This document shows, one piece after another, positions 1 to 8,712 of a stretch of DNA of 64,000 bases. This DNA comes from Leifsonia aquatica (GTDB taxonomy: Bacteria; Actinomycetota; Actinomycetes; Actinomycetales; Microbacteriaceae): assembly GCF_014190775.1 (NCBI RefSeq), contig NZ_JACHVP010000001.1, positions 682,001-746,000 on the forward strand, given 5' to 3'. Position 1 is the first letter of the stretch; every line of letters starts with the position of its first letter. The notes under the pieces were generated by a model. It saw nothing but the letters and a program-made list of their open reading frames with translations. It was not told the origin of the DNA and made no database searches. The position numbers were made by a program, and so were the translations under genes.

Positions 1-783
1 CGCCGGCTCGAGGAAGTACAGCCACCAGAGGGCGAACAGCAGCACGAGGCCGGCGATCGCGATGGCGACCAGGGCGGCGGAGACGCCGTGCGCGGCCAGC
101 CCCTTCTGCACACCGATGGCGGAGGCCGAGACGGACTCGCCGAGCACGATGATCGTGAACAGCCCGTAGCGCTCCGCGATGTGGTGCGGGTGCCAGGAGG
201 TCATCCCGGTCCGCTCCGCCCACAGCGGCACCGACAGCTCCAGCACGACGCCGAGCAGGAAGAGCCACGGGCGCATCCCGGGCGGCAGGAAGCCCCAGGC
301 GACCCACAGCACCTGCACCGCGGCGACCCCGCTCGCGTACCGCACGGCCGTGGTGCGGCCGTCGGCGTGCTCGATCGCGGCCCTGACCCACTGCCCGACG
401 AGGGCCAGTCGCATGATCAGATAGCCGACGATGATCGCCGTGAAATCCGACTGCGCGAACGCGGCGGGCACTCCGGCGGCGAGCACCAGCACGCCGCCCA
501 TCTGCACGAGCGTCATCAGCCGGTAGGGCACATCGTCGGTGTCGTAGGCGGAGGCGAACCAGGTGAAGTTCATCCACGCCCACCAGATGGCGAAGAACAC
601 CATCAGGTACGGGCCGAGCTTCTCGAGCGCGTGCCCCTCCTCGCCGGCGTGGGCGAGCTGGGAGGCGACCTGCGCGATCGCGACCACGAAGGTCAGATCG
701 AAGAGCAGCTCCAGCGGGCTGGAGACGCGGTGCCGCTCCTCCGTCGAGCGACCGGACATCGGGATGCGGAACGCGATGCTCAT
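1..783 (-). CDS. LtrA family low-temperature requirement membrane protein (partial)
   Basis: The 261 codons seen run off the left edge, so the C-terminus is missing. The N-terminus has the family hallmark 'SPLELLFDLTFVVAI' at about residues 22-36, and the remainder is a series of hydrophobic segments with short charged loops (for example 'WHPHHIAERYGLFTIIVLGE'). LtrA proteins are polytopic membrane proteins of unknown biochemical activity, first linked to growth in the cold in Listeria. The start chosen is the ATG at 783; an in-frame ATG at 795 would add four residues. It is divergent from the VanZ-like gene, with only about 18 bases between the starts. Confidence 0.85.
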   Translation of the reverse strand, partial: MSIAFRIPMSGRSTEERHRVSSPLELLFDLTFVVAIAQVASQLAHAGEEGHALEKLGPYLMVFFAIWWAWMNFTWFASAYDTDDVPYRLMTLVQMGGVLVLAAGVPAAFAQSDFTAIIVGYLIMRLALVGQWVRAAIEHADGRTTAVRYASGVAAVQVLWVAWGFLPPGMRPWLFLLGVVLELSVPLWAERTGMTSWHPHHIAERYGLFTIIVLGESVSASAIGVQKGLAAHGVSAALVAIAIAGLVLLFALWWLYFLEPA

Positions 784-801
784 GTGCGCAAGCATAGGAG
801 G

Positions 802-1224
802 ATGCCCCGTCGCGTCCTCGCCGCCGTCACCGCCGTGTACCTGCTCGTCGTCGCGTGGATCACGCTGAACCCGTTCCCGCCGGACCCGCACGGCAACCGC
901 CTGCTCACCTCGCTGCTCGCGCTGTTCGCCGACACCCCGCTGCTGGCCTGGGTGACCTACGACGTCGTCGAGTTCAGCGCGAACATCGTCATGTTCGTGC
1001 CGATGGGCGTGCTGCTGACGCTGCTGCTCGGCCGCGAGCACTGGTGGCTCGCGCTCGCGCTCGGCGTCGTCGCGACCCTCACCATCGAATTCGTGCAGCT
1101 GTTCCTGCCTGCGCGTTTCAGCGACCCGCGCGACCTGCTGGCGAACACGCTGGGCACGGTCGTGGGCATCGCGATCGTGCTGATGGCCTCGGCCGCCCGG
1201 GTCAGACGAGCCCGAACGCGCTGA
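802..1224 (+). CDS. VanZ-like membrane protein
   Basis: Small protein of 140 residues with four predicted hydrophobic segments. It has the VanZ-type features: an N-terminal helix followed by 'TLNPFPP', the segment 'NIVMFVPMGVLL' at about 63-74, 'TIEFVQLFLPAR' at about 94-105 and a following 'DPRDLLANTLGTVVG' segment. VanZ relatives are membrane proteins, one of which raises teicoplanin resistance; most are uncharacterised, so no drug link is claimed. The AGGAGG at 796-801 abuts the ATG directly, which is too close for a normal ribosome site, so GTG 784 is an alternative start. The 3' end overlaps the convergent DUF779 gene by 23 bases. Confidence 0.75.
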   Translation: MPRRVLAAVTAVYLLVVAWITLNPFPPDPHGNRLLTSLLALFADTPLLAWVTYDVVEFSANIVMFVPMGVLLTLLLGREHWWLALALGVVATLTIEFVQLFLPARFSDPRDLLANTLGTVVGIAIVLMASAARVRRARTR

Positions 1225-1588
1225 GCTCGGTGTCGGTGAGCATCCGGGACCGGATCAGGAACCGCTTGCCCTCGGGCGCCTCCACCGAGAAACCGCTGCC
1301 GCGGCCGTCGACCAGGTCGATCGTGAGGTGGGTGTACTTCCAGTACTCGAACTGCGACGCCGACATGTAGACGCTGACCGGGTCGATCCCGTCGACGTCG
1401 AGATCGCCGAGGTGAACGTCGGAGGCGCCCACCCGGAACATCCCGACCGGGAAGCACATCGGCGAGGAGCCGTCGCAGCAGCCGCCGGACTGGTGGAACA
1501 TGAGCGGTCCGTGGGTGGCGGCCAGCCGCCGCAGCATGTCCGCTGCGGCGGCCGTGACATCCACCCGCGTCTCGTGCGGGTCCGTCAT
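1202..1588 (-). CDS. DUF779 domain protein, aldehyde dehydrogenase partner
   Basis: A protein of 128 residues matching the DUF779 family: 'MFHQSGGCCDGSSPMC' at about 30-45 with its paired cysteines, then 'YWKYTHLTIDLVDGRGSGFS'. DUF779 genes are commonly found beside ExaC/AcoD-type aldehyde dehydrogenases, and here the gene follows that dehydrogenase by eight bases. Its ribosome site AGGAG overlaps the dehydrogenase stop region, suggesting translational coupling. The Cys-rich loop could bind a metal, but no biochemical role is established. It is probably transcribed with the dehydrogenase from the promoter region at 3181-3349. Confidence 0.88.
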   Translation of the reverse strand: MTDPHETRVDVTAAAADMLRRLAATHGPLMFHQSGGCCDGSSPMCFPVGMFRVGASDVHLGDLDVDGIDPVSVYMSASQFEYWKYTHLTIDLVDGRGSGFSVEAPEGKRFLIRSRMLTDTELSAFGLV

Positions 1589-1596
1589 CGCGACTC

Positions 1597-3180
1597 CTAG
1601 AAGAAGCCCATGGGGCCGTCGGCGTACGAGACGAGCAGGTTCTTCGTCTGCTGGTAGTGGTCGAGCATCATGCGGTGGTTCTCCCGCCCGATGCCGGACT
1701 GCTTGTAGCCGCCGAAGGCCGCGTGCGCCGGGTACTGGTGATAGGTGTTCGACCAGACGCGGCCGGCCTCGATGGCACGGCCCGCGCGGTAGAGCTGCGC
1801 GCCGTTACGGCTCCACACGCCGGCGCCCAGGCCGTACAGGGTGTCGTTGGCGATCGAGATCGCGTCGTCGAAGTCGCTGAAGCTGGTCAGCGCGAGCACC
1901 GGTCCGAAGATCTCCTCCTGGAAGATGCGCATCGAGTTCTGGCCCTCGAAGACCGTCGGCTGCACGTAGTACCCGCCGGCCAGGTCGCCGCCGAGGTCGG
2001 CGCGCTCGCCGCCGATGAGGAGTTTGGCGCCCTCCTGCTTGCCGATGTCCATGTACGACAGGATCTTCTCCAGCTGGTCGTTGGACGCCTGCGCGCCGAT
2101 CATCGTCGACACGTCGAGCGGGTTGCCCTGCTTGATGCGCTTGACGCGCTCCAGGCCGTCGGCGACGAAGCCGTCGTAGATCGAGCGCTGGACGAGCGCG
2201 CGCGACGGGCAGGTGCAGACCTCGCCCTGATTGAGCGCGAAGAACGAGAAGCCCTCCAGGGCCTTGTCGTAGAACGAGTCGTGCTCGGCGGCGACGTCCT
2301 CGAAGAACACGTTCGGGCTCTTGCCTCCCAGCTCCAGCGTGACCGGGATGAGGTTCTCGCTCGCATATTGCATGATCAGGCGCCCGGTGGTCGTCTCTCC
2401 GGTGAACGCGACCTTGCGGATGCGCGGGTGGGAGGCGAGCGGAGCGCCGGCCTCGAAGCCGAAGCCGTTCACGATGTTGAGCACGCCGTCCGGGAGCAGG
2501 TCGCGCACGAGGTCCAGCCACACGTGGATGGAGGCGGGCGTCTGCTCGGCCGGCTTCAGCACGACGCAGTTGCCGGCCGCGAGCGCGGGCGCGAGCTTCC
2601 ACGTCGCCATCAGGATCGGGAAGTTCCACGGAATGATCTGCCCGACCACGCCCAGCGGCTCGTGGAAGTGGTAGGCGATCGTGTCGTGGTCGATCTCGCT
2701 GATCCCGCCCTCCTGGGCCCGGATCGCTCCGGCGAAGTAGCGGAAGTGGTCGATCGCGAGCGGGATGTCGGCCGCGAGCGTCTCGCGCACCGGCTTGCCG
2801 TTCTCCCAGGTCTCGGCGACGGCGAGCAGCTCGAGATTCGCCTCCATGCGGTCGGCGATGCGGGTGAGGATGAGGGCGCGTTCGGCGACGGAGGTCGTGC
2901 TCCAGGAGGGGAAGGCGGCCCAGCCGGCCTCGACGGCGCGGTCCACGTCTGCGGCCGTGCCGCGGGCGATCTCGGTGAACGGACGGCCGGTCACCGGCGT
3001 GATGTCCTCGAAGTACTGGCCGCCGGCGGGAGCGACGTAGCGGCCGCCGATGTAGTGGTCGTACCGGTTCGCGTAGCTGACCACGGACCCGTCGGTGCCG
3101 GGCTGCGCGTAGACGCTCGGCGATTCCTTCGCGGCCTCCTGGGCCTCCTGGGCGGCGGTCTGCTCGGGGCTCAACGTCAT
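1597..3180 (-). CDS. exaC: NAD-dependent aldehyde dehydrogenase, ExaC/AcoD type
   Basis: A protein of 527 residues that would oxidise an aldehyde, probably acetaldehyde, to the acid with NAD in the cytosol. Family signatures: '[20 protein letters not shown]' at 184-203, '[10 protein letters not shown]' at 281-290 with general base Glu283, and '[11 protein letters not shown]' at 317-327 with the nucleophile Cys322. The 'GEVCTCPSR' form is typical of the ExaC/AcoD subgroup involved in ethanol and acetoin use. The start at 3180 has AAGGAG about six bases upstream; longer in-frame extensions run through the palindromes and are rejected. The downstream DUF779 gene is coupled, and a GAF-domain regulator lies immediately upstream in the same orientation. 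Confidence 0.93.
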   Translation of the reverse strand: MTLSPEQTAAQEAQEAAKESPSVYAQPGTDGSVVSYANRYDHYIGGRYVAPAGGQYFEDITPVTGRPFTEIARGTAADVDRAVEAGWAAFPSWSTTSVAERALILTRIADRMEANLELLAVAETWENGKPVRETLAADIPLAIDHFRYFAGAIRAQEGGISEIDHDTIAYHFHEPLGVVGQIIPWNFPILMATWKLAPALAAGNCVVLKPAEQTPASIHVWLDLVRDLLPDGVLNIVNGFGFEAGAPLASHPRIRKVAFTGETTTGRLIMQYASENLIPVTLELGGKSPNVFFEDVAAEHDSFYDKALEGFSFFALNQGEVCTCPSRALVQRSIYDGFVADGLERVKRIKQGNPLDVSTMIGAQASNDQLEKILSYMDIGKQEGAKLLIGGERADLGGDLAGGYYVQPTVFEGQNSMRIFQEEIFGPVLALTSFSDFDDAISIANDTLYGLGAGVWSRNGAQLYRAGRAIEAGRVWSNTYHQYPAHAAFGGYKQSGIGRENHRMMLDHYQQTKNLLVSYADGPMGFF

Positions 3181-3245
3181 CGAAGTCTCCTTTGACTCGC
3201 GCGGCGCGCGTCCATCGCGCACCGTCGCGTCCGACGCTACGCAGC

Positions 3246-3266
3246 GCAACGTTGCATCCCGTTGCA
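3246..3266. promoter_or_regulatory. TGCAACG-type repeats upstream of aldehyde dehydrogenase
   Basis: GCAACGTTGC at 3246-3255 is a perfect palindrome, and the hexamer GTTGCA recurs at 3251 and 3261, ten bases apart, so both copies face the same side of the helix. They lie 66-86 bases upstream of the aldehyde dehydrogenase start, between that start and the larger palindromes at 3283-3339. This could be a regulator binding site; the protein is not known. Confidence 0.4.
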
Positions 3267-3282
3267 CGCGCCTGCCCTCTGT

Positions 3283-3299
3283 ACATTCGTCACGAATGT
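3283..3299. promoter_or_regulatory. Operator-like inverted repeat, copy 1
   Basis: ACATTCG-TCA-CGAATGT is a perfect 7+7 inverted repeat with a 3-base spacer. A second copy with spacer GCA lies 40 bases away at 3323-3339. Both sit in the 169-base gap upstream of the aldehyde dehydrogenase and just after the GAF regulator gene, as expected for a dimeric activator or repressor site. The binding protein is inferred to be the adjacent regulator. Confidence 0.6.
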
Positions 3300-3322
3300 G
3301 GGCGTTGAACTCGCCAATCACG

Positions 3323-3339
3323 ACATTCGGCACGAATGT
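3323..3339. promoter_or_regulatory. Operator-like inverted repeat, copy 2
   Basis: ACATTCG-GCA-CGAATGT has the same arms as the copy at 3283-3299, with centres 40 bases apart, close to four helical turns. It lies 11 bases beyond the stop codon of the upstream GAF regulator. Confidence 0.6.
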
Positions 3340-3349
3340 CGGCGCGAGG

Positions 3350-4564
3350 TCAGGACTCGAGGGCGAGGAGGCGCGCGACGACCTGCGCGCGGCGCGGGGA
3401 GTGCGGCGGCAGCGCGTGCAGGGCGGCGCGCCAGATCTCGTCGTCGAAGGCGCCGCGCTCGGTCTCGCCCCAGGCGATCAGGAGGTCGGCGGAGCCCGAC
3501 TCGAGCAGCGCCTCCCGCAGCCGGGCGACGACGTCGTCCCGCAGCTCCTCGAGCCCGGGCGCAGCGGATCCGGGGAGCGGGCCGCCGCCGTAGGCCGCGA
3601 CCGCCGCGCGGTGCGCGCCGCGCCGCTGCAGGTCGACGACCCCGCCGATATCGGTCTCGAGCGGAGCCGCGAGCCGGTACGGGCGGGCGAGAGGTCCGAG
3701 CTCGGGAGCGAGCGACGCGAGCACCCGGCGCAGCCGCACCATCTCGGCGCGCAGCGTGACGGTGCTGGCGGCGTCGCCGTAGACGAGCTCGGCGAGCCGC
3801 TCGGCGGACAGGCCCTCGCGGTGCCAGGCGAGCAGGGTCAGCAGCTCGCTGTGCCGGCTGCTCAGCGTGCCCGACCGGCCGTTCGTGCCGGTGAGCTCGC
3901 CGGTGTCCCGGCCCAGGATCCGCAGCGACGGGATGGCCGGTCGCGGTCGTTCGCGACGGCTGCGGCCGCGCGCGCTCGACTCCCGCAACCGCTCGATGAG
4001 CAGCTCCCGCTCGACGGCTGCGACGGTCGCCTCCAGCATCGGCAGCACGTGCGGCGCGGCGACCTGGTCGCCTCCGGTCACGTCGAGCACCCCGATGATC
4101 TCGCCCGTCTCGGGGTCCCGCACCGGCACGGCGGTGCAGCTCCACGGCTTCACCTCGAACGCGTAATGCTCGTCCCCGCGGATCTGCACCCCACCCCCGA
4201 TCGCCAGGGCAGTCCCCGGCGCAGAGGTGCCGACGTCGCCCTCCGCCCAGGCCGCGCCCGGCACGAACAGCATCCCCTCGGCCTGACGGCGCAGCTCCGG
4301 ATCGCCCTCGACCCACAGCAGCCGGCCGCGCGCGTCCCCGACGGCGACGACCACGCGGCTGTCCTGCTCGGCCTCCCGCACCAGCAGCTGACGGATGACG
4401 GGGAGGGCCGCGGCGATGGGATGCGAGCGGCGCGCGTCCTCGAGGCCCGGACCGTCGAGGAGGAGCGGAGCGACGATCCGCTCGGGATCGAGCCGCGCCT
4501 GCTCGGCCCGCTGCCACGATGCGCCGACGACCGGCCGCACCCGCCGGGAGACTCCCTCGTCCAT
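3350..4564 (-). CDS. GAF-domain transcriptional regulator, AcoR-like
   Basis: A protein of 404 residues resembling actinobacterial GAF-domain regulators found next to ExaC-type aldehyde dehydrogenases. The N-terminus '[20 protein letters not shown]' matches the AcoR N-terminal region. A GAF-like sensory part follows, with '[19 protein letters not shown]' and '[20 protein letters not shown]' at roughly 110-180. No sigma-54 AAA+ domain is present. The C-terminal half instead has '[20 protein letters not shown]' and '[17 protein letters not shown]', a winged-helix-like arrangement. The ATG at 4564 has TACGAT exactly 7-12 bases upstream on its strand, indicating a leaderless transcript. It probably controls the aldehyde dehydrogenase and DUF779 genes; the ligand is unknown. 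Confidence 0.8.
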   Translation of the reverse strand: MDEGVSRRVRPVVGASWQRAEQARLDPERIVAPLLLDGPGLEDARRSHPIAAALPVIRQLLVREAEQDSRVVVAVGDARGRLLWVEGDPELRRQAEGMLFVPGAAWAEGDVGTSAPGTALAIGGGVQIRGDEHYAFEVKPWSCTAVPVRDPETGEIIGVLDVTGGDQVAAPHVLPMLEATVAAVERELLIERLRESSARGRSRRERPRPAIPSLRILGRDTGELTGTNGRSGTLSSRHSELLTLLAWHREGLSAERLAELVYGDAASTVTLRAEMVRLRRVLASLAPELGPLARPYRLAAPLETDIGGVVDLQRRGAHRAAVAAYGGGPLPGSAAPGLEELRDDVVARLREALLESGSADLLIAWGETERGAFDDEIWRAALHALPPHSPRRAQVVARLLALES

Positions 4565-4570
4565 GCGCAG

Positions 4571-4589
4571 ATCGTACGCCGGGTACCGT
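4571..4589. promoter_or_regulatory. Divergent leaderless -10 elements
   Basis: On the minus strand TACGAT (4576-4571) lies at -12 to -7 from the ATG at 4564. On the plus strand TACCGT (4584-4589) lies at -13 to -8 from the GTG at 4597. Both fit the actinobacterial TANNNT -10 box at the spacing expected if transcription starts at the start codon. No clear -35 is seen. Confidence 0.55.
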
Positions 4590-4596
4590 GGAACGG

Positions 4597-5364
4597 GTGC
4601 AGACGATCCTGAAGGAGCACCCCGACGCGCCAGACCGGTTCTTCGAGGCGGAGGCGGCGGGTCTCCGCTGGCTCGCCGCGGCCGAGGGCGAGGGAGGCGC
4701 GCGCATCGTCCGCGTCGCCTCCGTCGAGCCCGGCCGCATCGAGCTGGAGCGCATCGCCGAGTCGCGGCCGACCGCCGATGACGCTCGGGCGTTCGGCGCG
4801 GCGCTCGCCGCGACGCATTCATCCGGGGCGGCCGCGTTCGGCGCACCGCCGGACGGCTGGGACGGCCCGCTCTACATCGGCCGCCGCCCGCTGCCCATCG
4901 CCCACGAGACGTCGTGGGGCCGCTTCTACGCCCGGGACCGCGTGCAGCCGTACCTCGACATCGCGGTGGAGGTCGGGGGAGTCACGGCCGCCCAGCTCCC
5001 CGTCATCCGGGAGGCGGTGGAGCGCGTCGCCTCGGGCGAGCTCGACGACGGCGAGCCTCCCGCGCGCCTCCACGGCGACCTCTGGAACGGCAACGTGCTC
5101 TGGGCGGCCGACGGCGCCATCCTGATCGACCCGGCCGCGCACGGCGGCCACCGCGAGACCGATCTCGGGATGCTCGTGCTCTTCGGCCTCCCGTTCCTGG
5201 ACGACGTGCTGGCCGGCTACGACGCCGCGCGCCCGCTGCGGCCGGGCTGGCGCGAGCGCATCCCGCTGCACCAGCTGCACCCCCTCGCGGTGCACGCCGC
5301 CGGCCACGGCGCGGCGTACGGGCGGGCGCTCGCCGAGGCCGCGCGGGCCACGCTGGCGCTCTGA
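4597..5364 (+). CDS. Fructosamine kinase family protein
   Basis: A protein of 255 residues with the fructosamine/ketosamine-3-kinase fold, related to aminoglycoside phosphotransferases. Visible signatures are the N-terminal 'FFEAEAAGLRWLAAA', 'WDGPLYIGRRPLP', the catalytic loop 'PARLHGDLWNGNVLWA' (HGD and Asn intact) and the metal-binding 'ILIDPAAHGGHRETDLGML'. Such enzymes phosphorylate sugar-protein adducts or free ketosamines to promote deglycation; the real substrate is not known. GTG 4597 is chosen because TACCGT lies eight bases before it; GTG 4588 is an alternative. It is divergent from the GAF regulator. Confidence 0.85.
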   Translation: MQTILKEHPDAPDRFFEAEAAGLRWLAAAEGEGGARIVRVASVEPGRIELERIAESRPTADDARAFGAALAATHSSGAAAFGAPPDGWDGPLYIGRRPLPIAHETSWGRFYARDRVQPYLDIAVEVGGVTAAQLPVIREAVERVASGELDDGEPPARLHGDLWNGNVLWAADGAILIDPAAHGGHRETDLGMLVLFGLPFLDDVLAGYDAARPLRPGWRERIPLHQLHPLAVHAAGHGAAYGRALAEAARATLAL

Positions 5365-5631
5365 CCGCCGCTCGGCGGGGTGCGACTGATAGGATGCTCG
5401 TGGTCGGCTGTGTGCCGGCCGCCGGAGCAGGCTGGCAGGAGCTGGTCCTCGGTGGTGGTATCCGGATGCGCGACGAGCGCAGCCGTGTATTTCTACTGAT
5501 GGCCAGACGGGCTCAGCCCACGCACCCGCATGGGATGCCGCGTACACGTCGGACGTGTCGATCTGCCTGCTCGCTCCTTGGAGAGTCGCGCCCACACGGG
5601 GCCGCGACGTTAAACAAAGGAGAAAGACCTC
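5365..5631 (+). ncRNA. Structured pnp leader, candidate actino-pnp RNA
   Basis: This 267-base gap upstream of pnp contains several hairpins: TGCGC-GACGA-GCGCA (5467-5481), CTGGC (5432-5436) facing GCCAG (5502-5506), GGGC-TCA-GCCC (5509-5518) and ACACGT-CGG-ACGTGT (5544-5558). The actino-pnp motif is a published conserved RNA structure in the 5' leaders of actinobacterial PNPase genes, thought to be a cis-regulatory target of the enzyme. Position and structure fit, but I cannot align it to the published consensus here. The usual actinobacterial neighbour rpsO is not in front of pnp. Confidence 0.5.
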
Positions 5632-7926
5632 TTGGAAGGTCCCGAAATCAAATTCGCCGAAGCCGTGCTCGACAACGGCCGCTTCGGCACCCGCACCGTC
5701 CGGTTCGAGACCGGACGCCTCGCCCAGCAGGCGCAGGGCGCCGTGGCCGCGTACCTCGACGAGGAGACGATGCTGCTGAGCGCGACGAGCGCCAGCAAGC
5801 ACCCGAAGGACAACTTCGACTTCTTCCCGCTGACCGTCGACGTGGAGGAGCGCTCCTACGCCGCCGGCAAGATCCCCGGCTCGTTCTTCCGTCGTGAGGG
5901 CCGCCCCTCGACCGAGGCGATCCTCGTCTGCCGTCTGATCGACCGTCCGCTGCGCCCCTCGTTCGTCGAGGGTCTCCGCAACGAGGTCCAGATCGTCATC
6001 ACCGTCCTGAGCATCGCCCCGGACGAGTTCTACGACGCTCTCGCGATCAACGCGGCCAGCGCCTCCACCCAGATCTCCGGTCTGCCGTTCTCCGGCCCGA
6101 TCGCGGGTGTGCGCCTGGCGCTCATCCCCGGCAACGGCCAGCACGCCGACCAGTGGATCGCCTTCCCGAAGGCCTCGCAGCTCGAGGAGGCCGTCTTCGA
6201 CCTCACCGTCGCGGGCCGCGTCCTCACCAACGCGGACGGCTCCGAGGGCGACGTCGCGATCATGATGGTCGAGGCGGAGGCCACCGAGCACAGCTGGAAC
6301 CTCATCCAGGGCGGCGCCGTCAAGCCGAACGAAGAGGTCGTCGCACAGGGCCTGGAGGCGGCGAAGCCCTTCATCCGCCAGCTCGTCGGCGCCCAGAACG
6401 TCATCGCGCAGCAGTCCGCGAAGGCGATCGCCGACTACCCGGTGTTCCTGCCCTACTCGAAGGAGTCCTACGACAACGTCGCCGGCCTCGCCTACGACGA
6501 GCTGGTGAACGTCTACCAGATCGCCGACAAGATCGAGCGCCAGAACGCCGACGACGCCCTCAAGGACCGCGTCAAGGCGGCCCTCACCGAGAAGGTGGAG
6601 GCGGGCGTCCTGGACGCCGAGGTCCTCACCCAGTTCTCGGCGGCGTACAAGTCCGTCTCGAAGGTGGTCATGCGCGGCCGTGTGCTGCGCGAGGGCATCC
6701 GCATCGACGGCCGCGGCCTGACTGACATCCGTCCGCTCGACGCCGAGGTGCAGGTCATCCCGCGCGTCCACGGCTCGGCGATCTTCCAGCGCGGCGAAAC
6801 CCAGATCCTGGGCGTCACCACGCTGAACATGCTCAAGATGGAGCAGCAGATCGACTCGCTGTCGCCGGTCACCAAGAAGCGCTACCTGCACCACTACAAC
6901 TTCCCGCCCTACTCGACCGGTGAGACCGGCCGGGTCGGTTCGCCGAAGCGTCGCGAGATCGGGCACGGCTTCCTCGCCGAGCGCGCCCTCGTGCCGGTGC
7001 TGCCGAGCCGCGACGAGTTCCCCTACGCGATCCGCCAGGTGTCCGAGGCTCTCGGCTCCAACGGCTCGACGTCGATGGGCTCCGTCTGCGCCTCCACCCT
7101 GTCGCTGCTCAACGCCGGTGTGCCGCTGCGCGCCCCGGTCGCCGGCATCGCCATGGGCCTGATCTCCGACGTCGTCGACGGCGAGACCCGCTACGCGGCC
7201 CTCACCGACATCCTGGGCGCCGAGGACGCGCTGGGCGACATGGACTTCAAGGTCGCCGGCACGAGCGAGTTCGTCACCGCGATCCAGCTCGACACCAAGC
7301 TCGACGGCATCCCCTCGGAGGTCCTCGCGGGTGCGCTGACGCAGGCGAAGGATGCTCGTACGACCATCCTGAGCGTGCTCAACGCCGCGATCGACGCGCC
7401 GGACGAGATGGCCCCGACCGCGCCGCGCGTGATCTCGGTCCAGATCCCGGTCGACAAGATCGGCGAGCTGATCGGCCCGAAGGGCAAGACGATCAACGCC
7501 ATCCAGGACGAGACCGGCGCCGACATCTCCATCGAGGAGGACGGCACCGTCTACATCGGCGCCGTCGACGGTCCGTCGGCCGAGGCCGCACGCGCCCAGG
7601 TCAACGCGATCGCGAACCCGACCAACCCGGAGATCGGCGAGCAGTTCCTCGGAACCGTCGTCAAGATCGCCGCGTTCGGTGCGTTCGTCTCGCTCCTGCC
7701 GGGCAAGGACGGCCTGCTGCACATCTCCGAGGTGCGCAAGCTCGCCGGTGGCAAGCGCGTCGAGAACGTCGAAGACGTGCTCGGCGTCGGCCAGAAGATC
7801 CTGGTGGAGATCACCAAGATCGACGACCGCGGCAAGCTCTCGCTCGCCCCGGTGATCGCCGACGAGGCCGACACGCACGGCCGCGACGCCGCTTCCGAGG
7901 GCCCCTCGGAGCCGGCGGAGGGTTGA
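5632..7926 (+). CDS. pnp: Polyribonucleotide nucleotidyltransferase (PNPase)
   Basis: A protein of 764 residues with the full PNPase layout: first RNase PH domain ('[12 protein letters not shown]' at about 84-95), an all-helical linker, a second RNase PH domain ('[20 protein letters not shown]', '[13 protein letters not shown]', '[14 protein letters not shown]'), a KH domain ('[20 protein letters not shown]') and a C-terminal S1 domain ('[18 protein letters not shown]'). It degrades RNA phosphorolytically from the 3' end in the cytosol. The start is TTG at 5632 with AAAGGAGAAAG at 5616-5626. It is likely autoregulated through its leader. A strong hairpin follows at 7952-7985. Confidence 0.97.
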   Translation: MEGPEIKFAEAVLDNGRFGTRTVRFETGRLAQQAQGAVAAYLDEETMLLSATSASKHPKDNFDFFPLTVDVEERSYAAGKIPGSFFRREGRPSTEAILVCRLIDRPLRPSFVEGLRNEVQIVITVLSIAPDEFYDALAINAASASTQISGLPFSGPIAGVRLALIPGNGQHADQWIAFPKASQLEEAVFDLTVAGRVLTNADGSEGDVAIMMVEAEATEHSWNLIQGGAVKPNEEVVAQGLEAAKPFIRQLVGAQNVIAQQSAKAIADYPVFLPYSKESYDNVAGLAYDELVNVYQIADKIERQNADDALKDRVKAALTEKVEAGVLDAEVLTQFSAAYKSVSKVVMRGRVLREGIRIDGRGLTDIRPLDAEVQVIPRVHGSAIFQRGETQILGVTTLNMLKMEQQIDSLSPVTKKRYLHHYNFPPYSTGETGRVGSPKRREIGHGFLAERALVPVLPSRDEFPYAIRQVSEALGSNGSTSMGSVCASTLSLLNAGVPLRAPVAGIAMGLISDVVDGETRYAALTDILGAEDALGDMDFKVAGTSEFVTAIQLDTKLDGIPSEVLAGALTQAKDARTTILSVLNAAIDAPDEMAPTAPRVISVQIPVDKIGELIGPKGKTINAIQDETGADISIEEDGTVYIGAVDGPSAEAARAQVNAIANPTNPEIGEQFLGTVVKIAAFGAFVSLLPGKDGLLHISEVRKLAGGKRVENVEDVLGVGQKILVEITKIDDRGKLSLAPVIADEADTHGRDAASEGPSEPAEG

Positions 7927-7951
7927 TCCCCGCTCGCTGATCCAGCACACG

Positions 7952-7985
7952 AAGGCCGCGCCGACCCTCTGGTCGACGCGGCCTT
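7952..7985 (+). terminator. pnp terminator hairpin
   Basis: A 15-base stem with one C-A mismatch and loop CTCT: the arm at 7952-7966 pairs with 7971-7985. There is no U-tract after it, as is common in high-G+C Actinobacteria. It begins 26 bases after the pnp stop codon. Confidence 0.75.
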
Positions 7986-8066
7986 CGCGCGTTCCCGGCC
8001 GCCGAGGCGGCACGAAGTGCACGCGTATGCGCCGAGGCGGCGGACAGTTCGCCGTCTCGGCGCGGG

Positions 8067-8528
8067 TCAGTCGCGGGTGAGGAGGGGGCGCAGGCGGAAC
8101 GGGATGAGCTCGCCCATGTCGAGCGAGGTCTCGGCGCGGACGACGCCCTCGGTGGACTGGATGGCGCCGGTGATGCGGAAGAGGTCCTCCGCGTCGCGCG
8201 CCAGCACGCGCAGGAGCAGATCAGAGGACCCGGAGAGGCCGTGCGCCTCCACGATCTCCGGGATCCCGGTGAGGTGCTCGACGATCGCGGCGAGCAGCTG
8301 CTGCTGCACGTGGACCGTCACGTAGGCGGCCAGCGGATAGCCGGCGGCGCGGGCGTCGATGCGTCGCTCGAACGACAGGAACGCGCCGCTGCGGTCGAGC
8401 TCGGCGAGGCGCGCCTGGACCGTGTTCCGGCTGAGCCCGAGGCGGTCGGCGAGGGAGACGTTGGTCGACCGCGGGTCGTCCGCGAGGGCGACGAGGATGC
8501 GGCGGTCTGTGCTGTCGAACGTGCGCAT
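8067..8528 (-). CDS. Lrp/AsnC family transcriptional regulator
   Basis: A protein of 153 residues with the Lrp layout: N-terminal helix-turn-helix ('DSTDRRILVALADDPRST', then 'LADRLGLSRNTVQARLAEL') and a C-terminal ligand-binding RAM domain with 'AYVTVHVQQQ' and 'VEAHGLSGSSDLLLRVLA'. It is divergent from the branched-chain 2-oxoacid dehydrogenase operon, an arrangement typical of BkdR-type regulators that respond to branched-chain amino acids. TACCTT (8541-8536 on the minus strand) lies at -13 to -8 from the ATG, so the mRNA is probably leaderless. A TGTGCG-N7-CGCACA repeat at 8596-8614 in the shared gap is a candidate target. Confidence 0.88.
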   Translation of the reverse strand: MRTFDSTDRRILVALADDPRSTNVSLADRLGLSRNTVQARLAELDRSGAFLSFERRIDARAAGYPLAAYVTVHVQQQLLAAIVEHLTGIPEIVEAHGLSGSSDLLLRVLARDAEDLFRITGAIQSTEGVVRAETSLDMGELIPFRLRPLLTRD

Positions 8529-8595
8529 AGTGTGAAAGGTAGCACCGCGGCCACGCCGTGAATAGGGCAGTGTGCACGGTCGACACGCCGCTGGT

Positions 8596-8614
8596 TGTGC
8601 GTCCTGATCGCACA
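8596..8614. promoter_or_regulatory. Inverted repeat in lrp-bkd intergenic region
   Basis: TGTGCG-TCCTGAT-CGCACA is a perfect 6+6 inverted repeat with a 7-base spacer. It lies midway between the divergent Lrp-type gene (start 8528) and the E1 alpha gene (start 8713). Size and place fit an Lrp-family operator, but this is inferred only from position. Confidence 0.45.
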
Positions 8615-8712
8615 GCGTAGCCTTCCGATTAATTCCGGCAAAGGGGCCGGAGGCCGGAGCGGCCCGTCACGAGCGAGCCGCCCCGGGCATGAGAGTGAAG
8701 GTTGCGTGAACC

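Noticed and set aside
97-800. Plus-strand open frame across the LtrA-like gene joined to the VanZ-like gene
   Set aside because: The frame upstream of 802 is the antisense of LtrA; VanZ-like sequence begins only at 802.
4819-8022. Very long open frame antisense to pnp and the fructosamine kinase gene (over 1000 codons)
   Set aside because: It is a mirror of the high-G+C codon bias of pnp. Its translation is Arg/Asp/Val-rich with no family motif, and it spans an intergenic leader and another gene.
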